Shown one piece after another: positions 1-9,079 of a DNA stretch of 64,000 nucleotides. The stretch's first letter is position 1. Every line of letters begins with the position of its first letter. The notes beneath the pieces are model-generated. The model saw only the letters and a program-made list of their open reading frames with translations, was not told the DNA's origin and made no database searches. The DNA is from Flavobacterium antarcticum DSM 19726 (GTDB lineage Bacteria > Bacteroidota > Bacteroidia > Flavobacteriales > Flavobacteriaceae): positions 1 through 64,000 of the forward strand of contig NZ_ATTM01000007.1 in NCBI RefSeq assembly GCF_000419685.1. The letters are read 5' to 3'. Position numbers and translations under genes: made by a program.

Positions 1-2195
1 GGTAATGTCTTAAATGTTTTTACAACAGACCATGGTGAATCTGCTGGTGCACTACATTCTACACGTACATATACATCGTAAGAAGTATCGGGTATTAATG
101 TATTGGGTACTGGTATATTGAAAGAAAATGGTGCTGCAGTTCCGTTTGTTCCTGAGAAAGTAGGTGTGCTATTTTCATCCGGTGCTCCTTGTCCTGTTGG
201 TACAATATAAATATCAAATCCTACTCCTTCTGTCCCTGGTGCTTCCCAGTTAATGGTTCCGCCGGTAGTGGTAATAGAAGTGACTGTTACGTTGATTGGT
301 GCAATGTTACATAATGGAGCGGTACAATTCACTACATTATTATAAATTGAGGTCCCTACTGTTTCATCTGCTCCAATTACTTTTGCAATAGTTTGTCCAA
401 ATTTATTGATAACTGTTACAATACATTGTTGGGGTTGTGTTCCTGGTACACTCCAGAAAATATCAAACGGAACGTTGGTACAAAGTGGCACTATTACATC
501 CACTGGTCCTGCTCCTTGTTGAAACGTGTACGTACTTCCTATTGTTGCTACAATAATGCCGTTTTGACGCACTTGCATAAGTGCTCCATTCCATCCATTA
601 TTGGCACTGTCGGTCATTCTAAAGGTGTAGTCACATTTATCGGCTGGGGCACAAATTTGGGTGTTGAATAAGATCGGTCCTGACCAAGCACTAAATACCC
701 CTGGAGAACATTCTGAACGTACCCAATATTGGTATGGAGTAGCTGGATCTAAATCGGTTGGTGTAAAAGTAGTTCCGGTAATTCCTATATACTGTCCAGC
801 TCCTGATGGTACTGTACTTCCTTGAGATTGTACTGCTACTTGGTAAGAAGTTACAGTTCCTGTAGGTGCGGTCCATGAAAAATCAGCGCCATTTAAAGTG
901 GTATTTGCTACCAATAAATCCGTTGGTTTTGAAGGACAGTTTTCACATTGAATTAACAAGTTATAGCCTACTGTTGGCGATTGTACGTTTGAAGATATTA
1001 CGATGATGTACGTAACGCCTTCGGTAACTGCAAGGTTGATTACTCGAGTAGCATTGGTTGCATCTCCAGCGGCTCCTAAACAAGGGCCTGTAAGTCCTGC
1101 ACAACTTGCGTAAATGAACATCGAAGAGCGTGTTTGTGCCGAGTTTAATGTAAAACTTACCGGGCAACTCGCTGTAGCGGTATAGCTATAGAAAACATCG
1201 TTACCCGATTGGTAGTTTACACTTCCTGAAATACAAGAAGCTACTTGAGGTCCTGCTAATAAGTTTCCGAAATTTCCCGTATTATCAACAGTTTGATAAG
1301 GCAAACTCGAAATAAGTATAGGATCTGAACAGGCTGTTCCAATGGCTAGGGTCGTAAAGTTAAAAGGCCCTACCCATTCACTGAAGTTTCCGCCTCCACA
1401 ATTGGTTCGTACGTAATATTTATAATTGGTGTTTGGTGACAAGTTTTCCGCTGGAAACGTAGGTCCTACGCTTGAATTGGTTGGAGTACCTGTGGCTGGG
1501 GTACTAGAAGTTAAGATTTCCAAGTCATATCCTGTGGCTCCAGTGACTGCAGGCCAAAATAAATTAGCCGTTGTAGCGGCAATCGTATTGGCACTTAAGT
1601 TAGAAGGCGTCAAACATTTTTGAACCACGTTGATATCATCCACTAACCAGCGGTCTCCATCTACACCTGCCGTTGGTTGGGTATACACTCTTACAAATGC
1701 GATAAAGGTATTGGTTCCTATTGAGGCTGTAGGAAAATCTACGACTTTCTCCTCTACCACATTATGTACTGCGTTTAATTCAAATTCGGTCCATTGCTTC
1801 AAAACAGTGTACGAAGACAAAGCCGATTGAGACGCTCCAGAGTAAATCCGAATCTGATACAAGGTTTGTTGATTCCCTGGCAATGTTTGCTGGGTCAGAA
1901 ATCGCAACTGACCGTTTGTAGGTATCAATGTCGCTGGACTGATCAACCAGTCCTCCGAAGTATTGCCCATACCAATATTTTGTCTATTGATATAAGCCGA
2001 CTTCGTGCCATTGATAACAACACTTGGAACGTCCGTTATAGCCCAGCTTACACTGGTGCCTACTCCATTGTCCGTAACAAGCCAACCTGTGGGGAAACCA
2101 CCGGCAACTGTCGTACTCTCAAAGTTCTCAGGGAACTGTGAATACCCGACGAAAGAGTATAAAATCGCGAGTAATAATAAGGTAATTTTCTTCAT
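1..2195 (-). CDS. secreted multidomain protein with choice-of-anchor J and fibronectin III domains (3' end outside window)
   Basis: About 731 residues are visible; the frame stays open to base 1, so the C-terminus lies outside. It begins MKKITLLLLAILYSFVGYSQ, a signal peptide typical of Flavobacteriaceae. Residues ~20-185 read as a choice-of-anchor J lectin-like domain (FPENFES near the start, EDWLISPATL). From ~190 there are fibronectin III-like modules with the recurring TNYKYYVRTNC, ATPYQYWVRSEC and DTSYDVYVRVEC signatures, interleaved with two other extracellular modules (~278-415, with SVNYQSGNDVFYSYT, and ~510-630, with NNGWNGALMQV). This architecture is usual for T9SS-exported adhesins or glycan-active proteins, but the sorting domain, if present, is not visible. 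The substrate is unknown. Confidence 0.85.
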   Translation of the reverse strand, partial: MKKITLLLLAILYSFVGYSQFPENFESTTVAGGFPTGWLVTDNGVGTSVSWAITDVPSVVINGTKSAYINRQNIGMGNTSEDWLISPATLIPTNGQLRFLTQQTLPGNQQTLYQIRIYSGASQSALSSYTVLKQWTEFELNAVHNVVEEKVVDFPTASIGTNTFIAFVRVYTQPTAGVDGDRWLVDDINVVQKCLTPSNLSANTIAATTANLFWPAVTGATGYDLEILTSSTPATGTPTNSSVGPTFPAENLSPNTNYKYYVRTNCGGGNFSEWVGPFNFTTLAIGTACSDPILISSLPYQTVDNTGNFGNLLAGPQVASCISGSVNYQSGNDVFYSYTATASCPVSFTLNSAQTRSSMFIYASCAGLTGPCLGAAGDATNATRVINLAVTEGVTYIIVISSNVQSPTVGYNLLIQCENCPSKPTDLLVANTTLNGADFSWTAPTGTVTSYQVAVQSQGSTVPSGAGQYIGITGTTFTPTDLDPATPYQYWVRSECSPGVFSAWSGPILFNTQICAPADKCDYTFRMTDSANNGWNGALMQVRQNGIIVATIGSTYTFQQGAGPVDVIVPLCTNVPFDIFWSVPGTQPQQCIVTVINKFGQTIAKVIGADETVGTSIYNNVVNCTAPLCNIAPINVTVTSITTTGGTINWEAPGTEGVGFDIYIVPTGQGAPDENSTPTFSGTNGTAAPFSFNIPVPNTLIPDTSYDVYVRVECSAPADSPWSVVKTFKTL

Positions 2196-2402
2196 GAAAT
2201 GAAAAATTTATAGGTTTTTAATAGTAATTCCAATTAAATATGGAAAGTCAAATTTAACAAATTTTAAGACTATTTCACGCAAATACTTATATTTAACTAA
2301 TTAGTTCGCAAATGTTATATTCAATAACGAGACATAGTAAACTTAAGTAGTTGTTCAAAATTCAATCGGTATCTCATCAATTATTTATTTAGGGAGTTTT
2401 AG

Positions 2403-2410
2403 TATCTTTG
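2403..2410 (+). promoter_or_regulatory. Bacteroidota-type -7 promoter element (TATCTTTG)
   Basis: TATCTTTG matches the TAnnTTTG element of Bacteroidota promoters and lies 17 bases before the ATG of the LpxH-like gene. No convincing TTG is seen at the expected -33 distance. Confidence 0.4.
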
Positions 2411-2427
2411 ACTTTTTAAAATAAAAA

Positions 2428-3186
2428 ATGATTCAACAAAGTCTAAAAAAAATATATTTTGCCTCTGATCAACATTTTGGCGCACCAACTTCCGAATTAA
2501 GTTTTCCAAGAGAACAAAAATTCGTTCGATGGCTCGACGAAATAAAGCACGATGCAGAAGCGATCTTCCTATTAGGCGATTTATTTGATTTTTGGTTTGA
2601 ATACAAAACGGTTGTTCCCAAAGGTTTTGTCAGAGTTTTAGGAAAATTAGCAGAAATCAGAGACAGCGGAATTCCCATCTACTTTTTTGTAGGAAACCAC
2701 GATTTATGGATGGCCGATTATTTTGAAAAAGAACTCAACATACCCACGTACCACGACAATAAAGAATTTACATTTGGAAATAAAACCTTTTTAATTGGCC
2801 ACGGAGACGGAAAAGGTCCTGGCGATAAAGGGTATAAAAGAATGAAAAAAGTATTTACTGCTCCATTTTCAAAGTGGCTTTACAGATGGGTACACCCCGA
2901 TATTGGAATGAAATTAGCCCAATATTTATCAGTAAAAAACAAACTGATTTCAGGAGACGAAGATGTAGTTTATTTAGGCGAAGACAAAGAATGGTTAGTT
3001 TTATACGCTAAGAAAAAACTCGAAACCAAACATTACAACTACTTCATTTTTGGCCACCGCCATCTTCCGATGCAAATCGAAGTGGGACCTAATTCGTACT
3101 ATGTAAATCTGGGCGATTGGATTGGATATTTTACGTACGGTGTTTTTGATGGTGAAAAATTCGAACTGAAAGAATTCAAAAATTAA
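2428..3186 (+). CDS. lpxH: UDP-2,3-diacylglucosamine hydrolase-type metallophosphoesterase (LpxH-like)
   Basis: A 252-aa calcineurin-like metallophosphoesterase. The metal-binding motifs appear in order: SDQHFG (Asp14, His16), GDLFDFW (Asp51), GNHDLW (Asn90, His91, Asp92), GHGDGKG (~His125) and FGHRH near residue 200. The DLFDFWFEY stretch is typical of LpxH, which cleaves UDP-2,3-diacylglucosamine to lipid X in lipid A synthesis at the inner face of the cytoplasmic membrane. There is no signal peptide. Its 3' end overlaps the convergent small gene at 3183 by four bases. The family is firm; the lipid A role is inferred by homology. Confidence 0.85.
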   Translation: MIQQSLKKIYFASDQHFGAPTSELSFPREQKFVRWLDEIKHDAEAIFLLGDLFDFWFEYKTVVPKGFVRVLGKLAEIRDSGIPIYFFVGNHDLWMADYFEKELNIPTYHDNKEFTFGNKTFLIGHGDGKGPGDKGYKRMKKVFTAPFSKWLYRWVHPDIGMKLAQYLSVKNKLISGDEDVVYLGEDKEWLVLYAKKKLETKHYNYFIFGHRHLPMQIEVGPNSYYVNLGDWIGYFTYGVFDGEKFELKEFKN

Positions 3187-3539
3187 TTTCTACCCCTACC
3201 GAGAATGTAATTTTGTAATTTCATCTTGAAAATAGTGCCATTTACCAAATCGTGAATGCCTTCTAACTCATCAATAGACACAGCTAAATCAATCTGTTTT
3301 GCAGGCGTTTGAAGTAAAAACCTGCTGCATGTTGCTTTCGCTTTACAATCGGAACAACAACTTGTTCGTGATTTACTTTCAACTATTAATGCCGAAAATT
3401 GTTCCAGTTCCGATAATGTTAAATGAAAACCAGATTCTTTAAATACCAACTGCACTTTCTCAGAAGTTACCTCTTCTTTTTGATTCCAATAAAAGGCCAT
3501 ACCAAAATCGTTGCCGTAAATCTGCCTCATTATTCCCAT
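3183..3539 (-). CDS. conserved hypothetical protein with cysteine cluster
   Basis: 118 aa, not assigned to a known function. The visible feature is a CCSDCKAKATC cluster near residues 60-70, preceded by a serine- and arginine-containing turn, which could bind a metal. There is no signal peptide or membrane segment, and the C-terminus is basic (LGRGRN). It converges on the LpxH-like gene with overlapping stop codons. Similar short proteins occur in other Flavobacteriaceae from memory. Confidence 0.6.
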   Translation of the reverse strand: MGIMRQIYGNDFGMAFYWNQKEEVTSEKVQLVFKESGFHLTLSELEQFSALIVESKSRTSCCSDCKAKATCSRFLLQTPAKQIDLAVSIDELEGIHDLVNGTIFKMKLQNYILGRGRN

Positions 3540-3610
3540 AAATAAATCTTTGAGAACAAATATAACTTTATTATTTATAATAATTCTAAATAATAAAGTT
3601 AAACTTACTT

Positions 3611-5299
3611 TTATTGCAGGTCTTTTAAATTCAACTGCAACGAAGTTTTACCATTCCATTCATTTTCACTCAGCGAATACACAATGTCAATAGGTTTTCG
3701 GTTCTTAACTAAGTCGAATTTAGTGCCTAAACCAAATCCAATTGCGGCAAATCCCTCTGAATTATTTTGTTTCAAAAACAATTTCAAATGTTCGTCATTT
3801 CCACCCATCGGTTTTGCGTAACCTGTATCAAAAACACTTTTAGAAACGAAAACCGGCGTCATATTTTCAGGACCAAAAGGCTCAAATTGCTTTAAAATCC
3901 GAATCATTTTTTCATCGATAGCAGCCAAATCTAACTCCATGTCAATTAAAATTTGGGGTTCGCGTTGTTCTTCTGAAATGGTATTTTTGACTTGATTTTC
4001 AAAGGCAATTTTAAACATTTCATAATTTTCTTCTTGCAAAGTCATTCCTGCTGCATACATGTGTCCACCAAATTGCTCCAAATGTTCAGCACAGGCTTCC
4101 AACGCATTGTAAACATCAAAACCAAGTACCGATCGAGCGGAGGCCGCTAATTTATTACCACTTTTCGTAAACACTAAAGTGGGTCTATAATAATGCTCTA
4201 TCAACCGAGAAGCCACAATACCAATAACACCTTTGTGCCAATCTTCCTGATAAACAACAGTTGAAAAACGGTCTGTTTCCTGATTTGAAATAATTTGGTT
4301 TAACGCTTCTACAGTAATCTGTTTATCCAATTCTTTTCGTTCTGAATTGTACATTTCAATTTCTCGTGCAAATTCTATTGCTTGTTCAAAATCAAATTCC
4401 GACAATAATTGTACGGCATAATTTCCATGTTTTATTCTTCCTGCGGCATTAATTCTTGGCGCAATAATGAATACCACATCGGTAATCGTCAATTCTTCTT
4501 TTTTAACTTGATGAATTAACGCTTTAATTCCAGGTCGTGGATTTGAATTTATTACTTCCAATCCAAATTTCGCCAAAATCCTGTTTTCACCAGTCATTGG
4601 AACTATATCAGCTGCAATTGCAGTTGCAACTAAATCTAAATATTTTACCAGATCCTCTGTGCTTTGTCCTCGACTCAGTCCCAGCGCTTGAATTAATTTA
4701 AATCCAATTCCGCAACCGCATAATTCATCGTAAGGATAATCACAATCTACCCGTTTAGGATCAAGAACTGCAACCGCATCTGGAATTAAATCGCCTGGAC
4801 GGTGGTGGTCACAAATAATAAAGTCGATATTTTTTTCTTTGGCATAAGCCACATGATCCACTGATTTAATTCCGCAATCAAGTGCAATGATTAGTGAAAT
4901 CTCATTGTCGTCTGCATAATCAATTCCCATAAAGGAAATACCGTAACCTTCTGCATATCGGTCCGGAATATAAGTAGTAACATTGGGATAAATTGTTTTC
5001 AAATAAGATGCAACTAACGAAACGGCGGTCGTGCCATCCACATCATAATCGCCGAAAACCATGATGTTTTCACCAGAAAGAATCGCTTTCTCAATTCTAG
5101 CCGTAGCTTTGTCCATATCTTTCATTAGATACGGATCATGTAAATCGGTTAGTGAAGGACGAAAAAAAAGTCGGGCATCTTCAAAAGTAGTAATGCCGCG
5201 AGAAACAAGTAATTCAGCAATTAAAGGCGAAATACTTAAGGATTCAACAAGAGTCGAAATTTTCTCAGGAGTCGGTTTTGGTTTATAGTTCCAGCGCAT
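3611..5299 (-). CDS. recJ: single-stranded-DNA-specific exonuclease RecJ
   Basis: 562 aa, the usual length. The DHH phosphoesterase core is clear: FGDYDVDGTTA (Asp84, Asp86, Asp88), ALDCGIKS (Asp141) and CDHHRPGD (Asp164-His165-His166). The DHHA1 part follows with a GGHMYAAGM motif near residues 410-420, and the C-terminal ~100 residues form the RecJ OB-like domain. RecJ degrades ssDNA 5' to 3' in RecF-pathway recombination, mismatch repair and base excision repair. It is transcribed alone in this orientation. Confidence 0.95.
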   Translation of the reverse strand: MRWNYKPKPTPEKISTLVESLSISPLIAELLVSRGITTFEDARLFFRPSLTDLHDPYLMKDMDKATARIEKAILSGENIMVFGDYDVDGTTAVSLVASYLKTIYPNVTTYIPDRYAEGYGISFMGIDYADDNEISLIIALDCGIKSVDHVAYAKEKNIDFIICDHHRPGDLIPDAVAVLDPKRVDCDYPYDELCGCGIGFKLIQALGLSRGQSTEDLVKYLDLVATAIAADIVPMTGENRILAKFGLEVINSNPRPGIKALIHQVKKEELTITDVVFIIAPRINAAGRIKHGNYAVQLLSEFDFEQAIEFAREIEMYNSERKELDKQITVEALNQIISNQETDRFSTVVYQEDWHKGVIGIVASRLIEHYYRPTLVFTKSGNKLAASARSVLGFDVYNALEACAEHLEQFGGHMYAAGMTLQEENYEMFKIAFENQVKNTISEEQREPQILIDMELDLAAIDEKMIRILKQFEPFGPENMTPVFVSKSVFDTGYAKPMGGNDEHLKLFLKQNNSEGFAAIGFGLGTKFDLVKNRKPIDIVYSLSENEWNGKTSLQLNLKDLQ

Positions 5300-5492
5300 T
5301 TTGGCAGATAATTTAATGAATCGAATAATATTCTAAATGTACTTAAAATACAAAAGCAAAAATAGAAAAGAAATATAATTTAGAGAAATCAGATTGAACA
5401 CGTGAAAAAATGGCTCTTAAATATTTTGACTAGCAATAAAACGCAACAATTAGTCCACACGAAGGATTATAATTTTGTCCAAAAAAGAAATA

Positions 5493-5530
5493 GTACACCG
5501 ATTACACGAATATTCACAGATTAAAAAATT
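5493..5530. repeat. degenerate CACAGATT-type intergenic repeat
   Basis: Contains ACCGATTACACGAAT followed by TTCACAGATT, the same vocabulary seen at about 42897, 55196 and 63885 in this window. It is noncoding and its function is unknown. Confidence 0.4.
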
Positions 5531-5589
5531 CGTCTAAGTTGTGTAAAACCTCTAATTCAATAACAATTTCTTCAATTTCAAAAACAAAA

Positions 5590-5617
5590 AAACCGCTAAT
5601 CTTTCGAAAAGCGGTTT
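5590..5617 (-). terminator. rho-independent terminator of rng
   Basis: On the minus strand, AAACCGCT and AGCGGTTT form an 8-bp stem around a 12-base loop, followed by a T run. It lies 25 bases after the rng stop codon. Confidence 0.75.
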
Positions 5618-5641
5618 TGAGGTACTGACCTAAATTCAGCA

Positions 5642-7189
5642 TTAATCTATTGTAAGTTCATTTCCTTTTTTATCAAAGAAATGGTATTCTAAAAACGTGT
5701 AAGCGTCTCTTGGTATTATTTTGATCCATTTTTTGTGTTCAAAAAACCATTTTGAACGCATCGAAGGGAATCCTTTTGCAAGATATGCAGCAACAAACGG
5801 GTGAACGTTTAAGACTACTTTCTTGTGCTTTTTCAACATTAGTTCTAAATCAGAAGCGATCTTGTCGATAATCAAAATTGGTGCTTCAATCTCGCCCGAA
5901 TCACGATCTGGACTTTCTTCACTTGTTTTAATGTTCACTTCTGGACGAACACGCTGTCTTGTAATTTGCACCAAGCCAAATTTACTTGGAGGCAAAATTT
6001 TGTGTTTCGCCTTATCATCGCTCATTTCTTCACGTAGAAAATCGTATAAAACTTTACGGTTTTCAGGATCAGACATGTCGATAAAATCGATTACGATAAT
6101 TCCGCCCATATCACGCAAACGCAATTGACGCGCAACTTCTGCTGCTGCAATCATGTTTACTTCAAGTGCCGTATCTTCCTGGTTGGTTGCTTTATTCGAA
6201 CGGTTTCCGCTATTCACGTCTATAACGTGCAAAGCTTCAGTGTGTTCGATAATTAAATAAGCCCCTTTACTCATGGAAACGGTCTTGCCGAATGAGGTTT
6301 TGATCTGTCTTTCTATATTGTACTTTTCAAAAATCGGAGTATCCTTCGATTGATAATGCTTAACGATAGATTGTTTTGAAGGAGCAATTTCCTGCAAATA
6401 ATCCTTTGTTTGGTAAAACAACTCTTCGTCATCTATGTGTATTCCACTAAAAGTGTCATTGAATACGTCTCTTAATATTGAGGAAGCTCGGTTGAGTTCA
6501 CCTAATACTTTTGAGGGATGATGAGCAGTTGGTAATTTTTTACACATTCCCGACCATCTGTCGAGTAATGTTGTCAAGTCCTTTTCTATTTCTGTGACTT
6601 TTTTGCCTTCGGCTACTGTTCGCACAATAACGCCGAAACCTTTAGGCTTGATGGATTGTAATAATCGCTTAAGACGCTCTTTCTCTTCTTTTGATTCTAT
6701 TTTTTGCGAAATAGAAACGCGGTCAGAAAAAGGAACGAGAACAATAAATCGTCCGGCCAACGAAAGTTCTGAACTGATTCGTGGACCTTTTGTCGATATA
6801 GGTTCTTTTACGATTTGTACTAAGATGGATTGATTGGCACTTATTACATCCGTAACAACGCCGTTTTTATCAATCTCTTTCTCAAACTGAAAATTTTTCA
6901 GAGAGAACTCTTTTAATTTACCTGTAGTAACAAGTTTAATGAATTTCAGTTGGGAAGCTAAATTCGGACCTAAATCGTGGTAATGTAAAAAGGCATCTTT
7001 TTCGAAGCCAACATTTACAAAAGCCGCGTTCAATCCAGCAACTGGTTTTCTGATTTTAGCGATAAAAATATCGCCTACCTGAAAGTTGCTTTTTTCTTCT
7101 TCCTTGTGTAATTCAATTAGTTTTCCATCTTTTAATAAGGCAAAATCTACAGCGTCAGAACTTGATCGAATGATTAATTCTTTATTCAC
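5642..7189 (-). CDS. rng: ribonuclease E/G family protein (RNase G-like)
   Basis: 515 aa. An S1-like RNA-binding segment lies near residues 35-130 (GDIFIAKIRKPVAGLNAAFV). The RNase E/G catalytic core follows: the 5'-sensor region (GFGVIVRT), IDVNSG (catalytic Asp region), NMIAAAEVARQLRLRDMGGI and IVIDFIDM. These enzymes process rRNA precursors and mRNA in the cytoplasm. Oddity: after TRQRVRPEV, where the CPxCxG zinc-link of E. coli RNase E sits, this protein has SEESPDRDSGEIEAP with no cysteine. It lies downstream of the 30-aa protein and hup on the same strand. Confidence 0.9.
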   Translation of the reverse strand: MNKELIIRSSSDAVDFALLKDGKLIELHKEEEKSNFQVGDIFIAKIRKPVAGLNAAFVNVGFEKDAFLHYHDLGPNLASQLKFIKLVTTGKLKEFSLKNFQFEKEIDKNGVVTDVISANQSILVQIVKEPISTKGPRISSELSLAGRFIVLVPFSDRVSISQKIESKEEKERLKRLLQSIKPKGFGVIVRTVAEGKKVTEIEKDLTTLLDRWSGMCKKLPTAHHPSKVLGELNRASSILRDVFNDTFSGIHIDDEELFYQTKDYLQEIAPSKQSIVKHYQSKDTPIFEKYNIERQIKTSFGKTVSMSKGAYLIIEHTEALHVIDVNSGNRSNKATNQEDTALEVNMIAAAEVARQLRLRDMGGIIVIDFIDMSDPENRKVLYDFLREEMSDDKAKHKILPPSKFGLVQITRQRVRPEVNIKTSEESPDRDSGEIEAPILIIDKIASDLELMLKKHKKVVLNVHPFVAAYLAKGFPSMRSKWFFEHKKWIKIIPRDAYTFLEYHFFDKKGNELTID

Positions 7190-7430
7190 CTTGTAAATTT
7201 TTATCCAAACGTAATAGGTGAAAGGTCAGAAGGCTTACGGTTCAAAGTTAAACCTTGAAACCAAAACCCTGCAACCTGAACTTTTCGTAAGGATGGATTA
7301 AACAATAATTAACAGGTTTGTGTACCCGGGGAAAAGAGTATTCAGTGTTAAGTTAGGAAGTGTTCAGTTGCTGACCACTAAAAAACTGATTACTGATTAC
7401 TGAATTCAATTTCAATGAACGTTAAAAAGA

Positions 7431-7455
7431 AAAAAGTAGTTTAAAACTACTTTTT
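7431..7455 (-). terminator. terminator overlapping the stop of the 30-aa basic protein gene
   Basis: AAAAAGTAGT and ACTACTTTTT form a 10-bp inverted repeat with a short loop; on the minus strand it ends in a T run. The stem includes the last codons and the stop of the 30-aa gene. Confidence 0.65.
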
Positions 7456-7539
7456 CTTCTTGTGACGGTTAGCTCTCGCTCGTTTTTTACGTTTGTGAGT
7501 TGCTACCTTATGTCTTTTTCTTTTTTTACCACTTGGCAT
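7447..7539 (-). CDS. 30-aa highly basic ribosomal-type protein (AURKAIP1/COX24-like)
   Basis: Reads MPSGKKRKRHKVATHKRKKR followed by ARANRHKKKK and TAG. Two thirds of the residues are Lys, Arg or His. Nearly identical short proteins are conserved in Bacteroidota and, from memory, are annotated as AURKAIP1/COX24-domain proteins, the family of mitochondrial mS38 and mycobacterial bS22, so a place in the small ribosomal subunit is likely but inferred. It is easily missed because of its length. A strong terminator overlaps its stop, and hup lies just upstream on the same strand. Confidence 0.8.
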   Translation of the reverse strand: MPSGKKRKRHKVATHKRKKRARANRHKKKK

Positions 7540-7569
7540 AATGGGTTGATTTTTTGATTAATAAATTAT

Positions 7570-7860
7570 TTATTTTGCTTCGTTATTCAATTTTACACCT
7601 TCTACAAACACTTTTGCAGGTTTGAAAGCGGGAATATTATGGGCAGGAATTTTAATAGTAGTGTTTTTAGAAATATTACGTCCTGTTTTTTCTGCTCTAG
7701 TTTTGATGATAAAACTACCAAAACCTCTTAAATAAACGTTGTCACCTGTTTCCAATGAATTTTTTACTTCATCCATAAACGTTTCAACAGTTGCTTGAAC
7801 ATCTCCTTTTTCCAGACCTAATCTTTCTGAAATTTTCGCTACGATATCTGCTTTCGTCAT
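7570..7860 (-). CDS. HU/IHF family DNA-binding protein
   Basis: 96 aa, the normal HU length. It starts MTKADIVAKISERLGLEKGD, the helical dimerisation region, and carries the arm signature GFGSFIIKTRAEKTGRN with KIPAHNIPAFKPAK at the base of the arms. HU proteins bend and compact DNA non-specifically as dimers. A TATATTTG promoter element lies 43 bases upstream. The family call is certain; HU versus IHF subtype is not resolved. Confidence 0.95.
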   Translation of the reverse strand: MTKADIVAKISERLGLEKGDVQATVETFMDEVKNSLETGDNVYLRGFGSFIIKTRAEKTGRNISKNTTIKIPAHNIPAFKPAKVFVEGVKLNNEAK

Positions 7861-7902
7861 TTTCTTTTCAATTTATATTGATGTACTATTTTTTTGAGAG
7901 TG

Positions 7903-7910
7903 CAAATATA
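7903..7910 (-). promoter_or_regulatory. Bacteroidota -7 promoter element for hup (TATATTTG)
   Basis: Minus strand TATATTTG, followed by GCACTC, 43 bases before the hup ATG. This is a full match to TAnnTTTG. Confidence 0.6.
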
Positions 7911-7967
7911 TGAATTAATTAAACAATATATCATCCTAATTCATTAAAATTTAATCACATAAACGAC

Positions 7968-7975
7968 TATTTTTG
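7968..7975 (+). promoter_or_regulatory. Bacteroidota -7 promoter element for mutY (TATTTTTG)
   Basis: TATTTTTG ends 18 bases before the mutY ATG. It is divergent from the hup promoter, and the two elements are about 60 bases apart. The -33 box is not evident. Confidence 0.5.
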
Positions 7976-7992
7976 TACTCTCAAATTTTATA

Positions 7993-9036
7993 ATGATTTT
8001 TTCTAAACAATTAATTAAGTGGTATTTACAACACAAACGCAATTTGCCTTGGCGCGAAACTCAAAACCCATACCTGATTTGGCTCTCTGAAATTATGCTG
8101 CAGCAAACGCGAGTTGCACAAGGTTTGCCCTTTTATGAAGCATTTGTTTCCGCTTTTCCAACGGTGTTTGATTTAGCAAATGCTTCGGAAGAACAAGTGC
8201 TAAAACTATGGCAAGGATTGGGGTATTATTCCAGAGCTCGAAATTTACATTACACGGCAAAATTTGTTGCGAATGATTTAAAAGGCAAGTTCCCAAACAA
8301 TTACAAACAATTGCTAGAACTAAAAGGCGTTGGTGATTATACCGCTGCCGCAATTGCTTCTTTTTCGTTTGACGAAGTCGTTCCTGTTGTTGATGGAAAC
8401 GTTTTTCGGGTTTTGTCACGCGTTTTCCAAGTTGAAACCGACATTTCAAATGCTTCCGCGAAAAAAGAATTTCAAGAATTAGCGCTAGAACTAATGCCAA
8501 AAAATAATCCTGCGGTATTCAACCAAGCGATTATGGAATTTGGCGCTTTGCAATGTGTTCCAAAAAATCCCAATTGCGAAATCTGCATTTTTAACGACAG
8601 TTGTTTGGCATTAAGAAACAATAAAATCACGGCACTTCCTGTAAAAACAAAGAAAACAAAAGTGACCAATCGGTATCTAAACTACTTGATTTTTGAAGAC
8701 GAAGTGAAAAATACCCTGATTCAGAAGCGTTCTGCAAAAGGGATTTGGCACAATTTATATGAATTTCCGTTGATTGAAACAGCCAATGATGTGGGTTTAG
8801 AGGAAATAATCCAACTTTCATCAGAAGAATTTTCTGACAAATATGCAGTAATTAGCATCGAAAATTTGTCGTCAGTACCTGTAAAACATAAATTATCACA
8901 TCAAAATTTATCCATTCAGTTTTGGAAAATTTCCATAAAAGACCTTTTAGACAGCGGATTGCCGTTTTCAGAAGTTAAAAAACGCCCATTCCCAATTGTT
9001 ATTTACAATTTTATTGAAAAGGAATTATTGGACTAA
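7993..9036 (+). CDS. mutY: A/G-specific adenine glycosylase MutY
   Basis: 347 aa. It shows the MutY/Nth fold: LSEIMLQQTRV (catalytic Glu region, ~residues 31-41), the helix-hairpin-helix LKGVGDYTAAAIASF (~115-130) and VVDGNVFRVLSR (catalytic Asp). The Fe-S cluster cysteines CVPKNPNCEICIFNDSC (C-x6-C-x2-C-x5-C) follow near residue 190-205. The C-terminal ~110 residues form the MutT-like 8-oxoG recognition domain. It removes adenine mispaired with 8-oxoguanine. It heads the mutY-ssb-gldE-gldD run, an order also found in other flavobacteria. Confidence 0.95.
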   Translation: MIFSKQLIKWYLQHKRNLPWRETQNPYLIWLSEIMLQQTRVAQGLPFYEAFVSAFPTVFDLANASEEQVLKLWQGLGYYSRARNLHYTAKFVANDLKGKFPNNYKQLLELKGVGDYTAAAIASFSFDEVVPVVDGNVFRVLSRVFQVETDISNASAKKEFQELALELMPKNNPAVFNQAIMEFGALQCVPKNPNCEICIFNDSCLALRNNKITALPVKTKKTKVTNRYLNYLIFEDEVKNTLIQKRSAKGIWHNLYEFPLIETANDVGLEEIIQLSSEEFSDKYAVISIENLSSVPVKHKLSHQNLSIQFWKISIKDLLDSGLPFSEVKKRPFPIVIYNFIEKELLD

Positions 9037-9079
9037 TCCAAAATTTACTATATTTGGATATACAAACAGGAACAATAAG

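Larger units (their letters stand above)
5300..5641. other. intergenic spacer recJ / rng
   Basis: No gene seen. It holds the upstream region of recJ, a CACAGATT-type degenerate repeat at about 5493-5530 and the rng terminator hairpin at 5590-5617. Confidence 0.6.

Noticed and set aside
8093-8500. 135-aa minus-strand frame inside mutY
   Set aside because: Leu/Gln-rich shadow of the mutY reading frame; no promoter or homology signal.
8996-9079. Extended N-terminus of Ssb from ATG 8996
   Set aside because: Overlaps mutY and precedes the universally conserved MNxxxNKVxLxG start; the internal ATG at 9080 fits the family.
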